From NCBI RefSeq assembly GCF_004216715.1, contig NZ_SGXG01000001.1, forward strand, positions 1,302,001-1,366,000: 64,000 nucleotides of DNA, in the 5' to 3' direction. The notes under the pieces are model-generated. The model searched no databases. It saw only the letters and a list, made by a program, of their open reading frames with translations, and had not been told where the DNA came from. Below are positions 62,572 to 64,000 of the stretch, piece by piece (the first letter of the stretch is position 1; each line of letters opens with the position of its first letter). The position numbers and the translations under genes were made by a program. The stretch is from Cecembia calidifontis. Lineage in GTDB: Bacteria > Bacteroidota > Bacteroidia > Cytophagales > Cyclobacteriaceae.

Positions 62572-63598
62572 ACATCCCAAATTACCAAAGAATAAATTGG
62601 GTTATACCCTCAAGGAATATGAGGGATCGTTATCCACATTATGTGCAGGGTGCGGGCATGACAGTATCAGTGCGGCGATTGTTCAGGCATGTTTCGAAAT
62701 GTCCGTTGAGCCGCATCATGTCGCCAAAATTTCAGGTATTGGCTGTTCTTCCAAAACCCCGACCTATTTCCTTGGAAATTCCCATGGTTTCAATTCGGTG
62801 CACGGCAGAATGCCCTCAGTGGCTACCGGGGCCAGCATGGCCAATAAGGACATGGTTTATTTTGGAGTTTCCGGGGATGGGGATTCCGCATCTATCGGTA
62901 TGGGACAATTTGTCCATGTGATAAGGAGGAACCTGAACATGGTTTATATTGTCATGAACAATGGCTGCTATGGCCTGACAAAGGGCCAGGATTCCGCCAC
63001 AGCCGATCAGGGATCTAAGAGCAAAGCCGGGTCCATCAATCCCTTTCAGGCCATTGACTTAGCCAGTATGGCGATTGAGTTAGGGGCCTCTTTTGTGGCC
63101 CAGAGTTTCAGTGGGGACAAGCAGCAATTGGTTCCCCTGATCAAAGCTGCCATGCACCACAAAGGATTTGCTTTTCTGAATGTCATTTCTCCCTGTGTGA
63201 CTTTCAATAATAATCCCGGATCCACCAAATCCTATGATTATGTTAGGGAACATATAGAGGCCACTTCTACCTTGGATTTTGTTCCGGAAATGCCGGAAAT
63301 CACCGCTTCTTATGAGAAAGGAAAATCCACCAAGATAGCCCTGCATGACGGTTCTTTGATACAGCTCAATAAGCTGGAAACAGATTGGGATCCTGAAGAC
63401 CGGATCTCTGCAGTCAATGCCCTGCAGCAGGCAAGGATTAAAAATGAAATTTTAACAGGCTTATTGTATGTAAACGCTGAATGGAAGGATCTTCACGGGG
63501 TATTAAACACCTACCATAAGCCTTTGAACAGACTGGATGAAGCAGATCTATGTCCTGGGGAAGACAACCTTCAGGCTATCAATGCCAGGTTTAGGTAA
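62546..63598 (+). CDS. 2-oxoacid:ferredoxin oxidoreductase, beta subunit
   Basis: A 350-residue thiamine-diphosphate subunit. CAGCGHD supplies Fe-S cysteines, GIGCSSKTPTYFLGN the conserved cysteine segment, and GDGDSASIGMGQFVHVIRRN the Mg-ThDP motif, with NNGCYGLTKGQ completing it. Its start lies 26 bases inside the alpha gene. A hairpin overlapping its stop ends the operon. Confidence 0.93.
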   Translation: MSYLKPLFRHPKLPKNKLGYTLKEYEGSLSTLCAGCGHDSISAAIVQACFEMSVEPHHVAKISGIGCSSKTPTYFLGNSHGFNSVHGRMPSVATGASMANKDMVYFGVSGDGDSASIGMGQFVHVIRRNLNMVYIVMNNGCYGLTKGQDSATADQGSKSKAGSINPFQAIDLASMAIELGASFVAQSFSGDKQQLVPLIKAAMHHKGFAFLNVISPCVTFNNNPGSTKSYDYVREHIEATSTLDFVPEMPEITASYEKGKSTKIALHDGSLIQLNKLETDWDPEDRISAVNALQQARIKNEILTGLLYVNAEWKDLHGVLNTYHKPLNRLDEADLCPGEDNLQAINARFR

Positions 63599-63621
63599 AT
63601 CCCAAGCCCTGGCATTTTTTT
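63581..63621 (+). terminator. Terminator of the oxidoreductase operon
   Basis: AATGCCAGG and CCTGGCATT pair across an 18-base loop and are followed by a T-run. The upstream arm lies within the last codons of the beta subunit gene. Confidence 0.75.
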
Positions 63622-63625
63622 CGGT

Positions 63626-63727
63626 TTACCAAAAAGGTAAAGCCAGTTTCAATTCCTTGAACAGGGATTCTTTTTTAAGTTCATCAATCCCCTGAGCCAA
63701 TTTGGAAACCAGGACAAGTTTTCGAAT
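63626..63727 (-). pseudogene. Possible 33-codon gene fragment
   Basis: On the minus strand a frame without ATG reads LVLVSKLAQGIDELKKESL, then FKELKLALPFW before TAA. It looks protein-like (amphipathic, charged) but is bounded upstream by a stop and has no start, so it could be the remnant of a lost gene. Low confidence. Confidence 0.25.
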
Positions 63728-63879
63728 TCAAACATTTGTAATCTCTTCTTAATCCTGGATTGATACAATTAAAATGCCTTGTCTAACCGTTCACAACAAA
63801 AGATAAAAAGTTGATGGGATTTTGGAAAGTTTTTAGCAATTTATTTACCTGAATTACAGTTAATTTACCCAGCACTTTG

Positions 63880-64000
63880 ATGAATAACCCAGAAAATCGG
63901 AGGTCTTTTTTTAAAAAGGCCGGCGCCCTCTTAGGGGCGTTTTCAGTTAATAGCCTTTTTCATCAGCTTCACGCGGCTACTTGGAAAGAGGCTTTCCGGT
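63880..64000 (+). CDS. Tat-exported protein, N-terminus only
   Basis: The frame begins with ATG at 63880 and runs off the window. The first residues NRRSFFKKAGALLGAFS are a twin-arginine signal (S/T-RR-x-F-F-K pattern) ending near HAA. Bacteroidota use such signals for oxidoreductases of the Gfo/Idh/MocA type and other cofactor proteins, but no mature domain is visible, so the function is open. Confidence 0.7.
   Translation, partial: MNNPENRRSFFKKAGALLGAFSVNSLFHQLHAATWKEAFR

Overview
The window looks like a chromosomal segment of a pigmented, aerobic member of the Bacteroidota, most likely order Cytophagales and close to Cyclobacteriaceae. The evidence is: a TonB-dependent receptor with an N-terminal carboxypeptidase-like domain; several promoters of the Bacteroidota type (TTTG, 19 bp, TAnnTTTG); a carotenoid locus combining crtW, crtZ and a CruF-type gene; and many Bacteroidota-type small proteins. 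The genus assignment is inference. I see no rRNA, CRISPR array, phage or plasmid functions.

Layout. 1-4.1 kb: a TatD-like hydrolase cut by the window edge, an Omp85-type barrel and a TonB receptor, all on the minus strand. 4.1-11 kb: carotenoid locus on the minus strand in two blocks: cruF-crtZ-MerR/B12 regulator, then ECF sigma-crtI-crtB with ispH-crtW downstream. A consensus promoter with two spaced inverted repeats lies in front of the sigma gene. 11-31 kb: housekeeping genes (tag, a tRNA methyltransferase, mutS, tRNA-Gly, tRNA-Leu, recX, tpiA, prmA, a dicarboxylate symporter, aroC, batD, queG, ruvB, apbE, a ZIP transporter) with small unknown proteins between them. 31-43 kb: an acetate-use and acetate-sensing island (zinc-ribbon/HTH protein, porin, DUF4212 plus sodium:solute symporter, CrbS-like symporter-kinase, receiver-only regulator, acsA, cNMP/CBS/DUF294 protein, exonuclease). 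43-47 kb: an HD hydrolase, a YitT protein, and a soluble kinase, receiver and receiver-cyclase cascade. 47-55 kb: two related histidine kinase genes, each cut at the same hinge by an identical IS3-family element, plus a relic of a third kinase. 55-64 kb: an S9 peptidase and serine hydrolase pair, an SDR oxidoreductase, a three-gene 2-oxoacid:ferredoxin oxidoreductase operon, and the start of a Tat-exported protein.

How the genes fit together. The carotenoid genes would make a keto/hydroxy carotenoid, possibly of the flexixanthin type, under a CarH-like B12 photoreceptor candidate and an ECF sigma factor. The acetate island joins uptake, activation and sensing. The kinase region shows the strongest unexpected pattern. 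Both interrupted kinases carry 7-bp repeat tracts in the loop between the two dimerisation helices, the insertion sequences sit in or at the edge of those tracts, and removing each insertion with one 3-bp target duplication restores an open frame in both genes.
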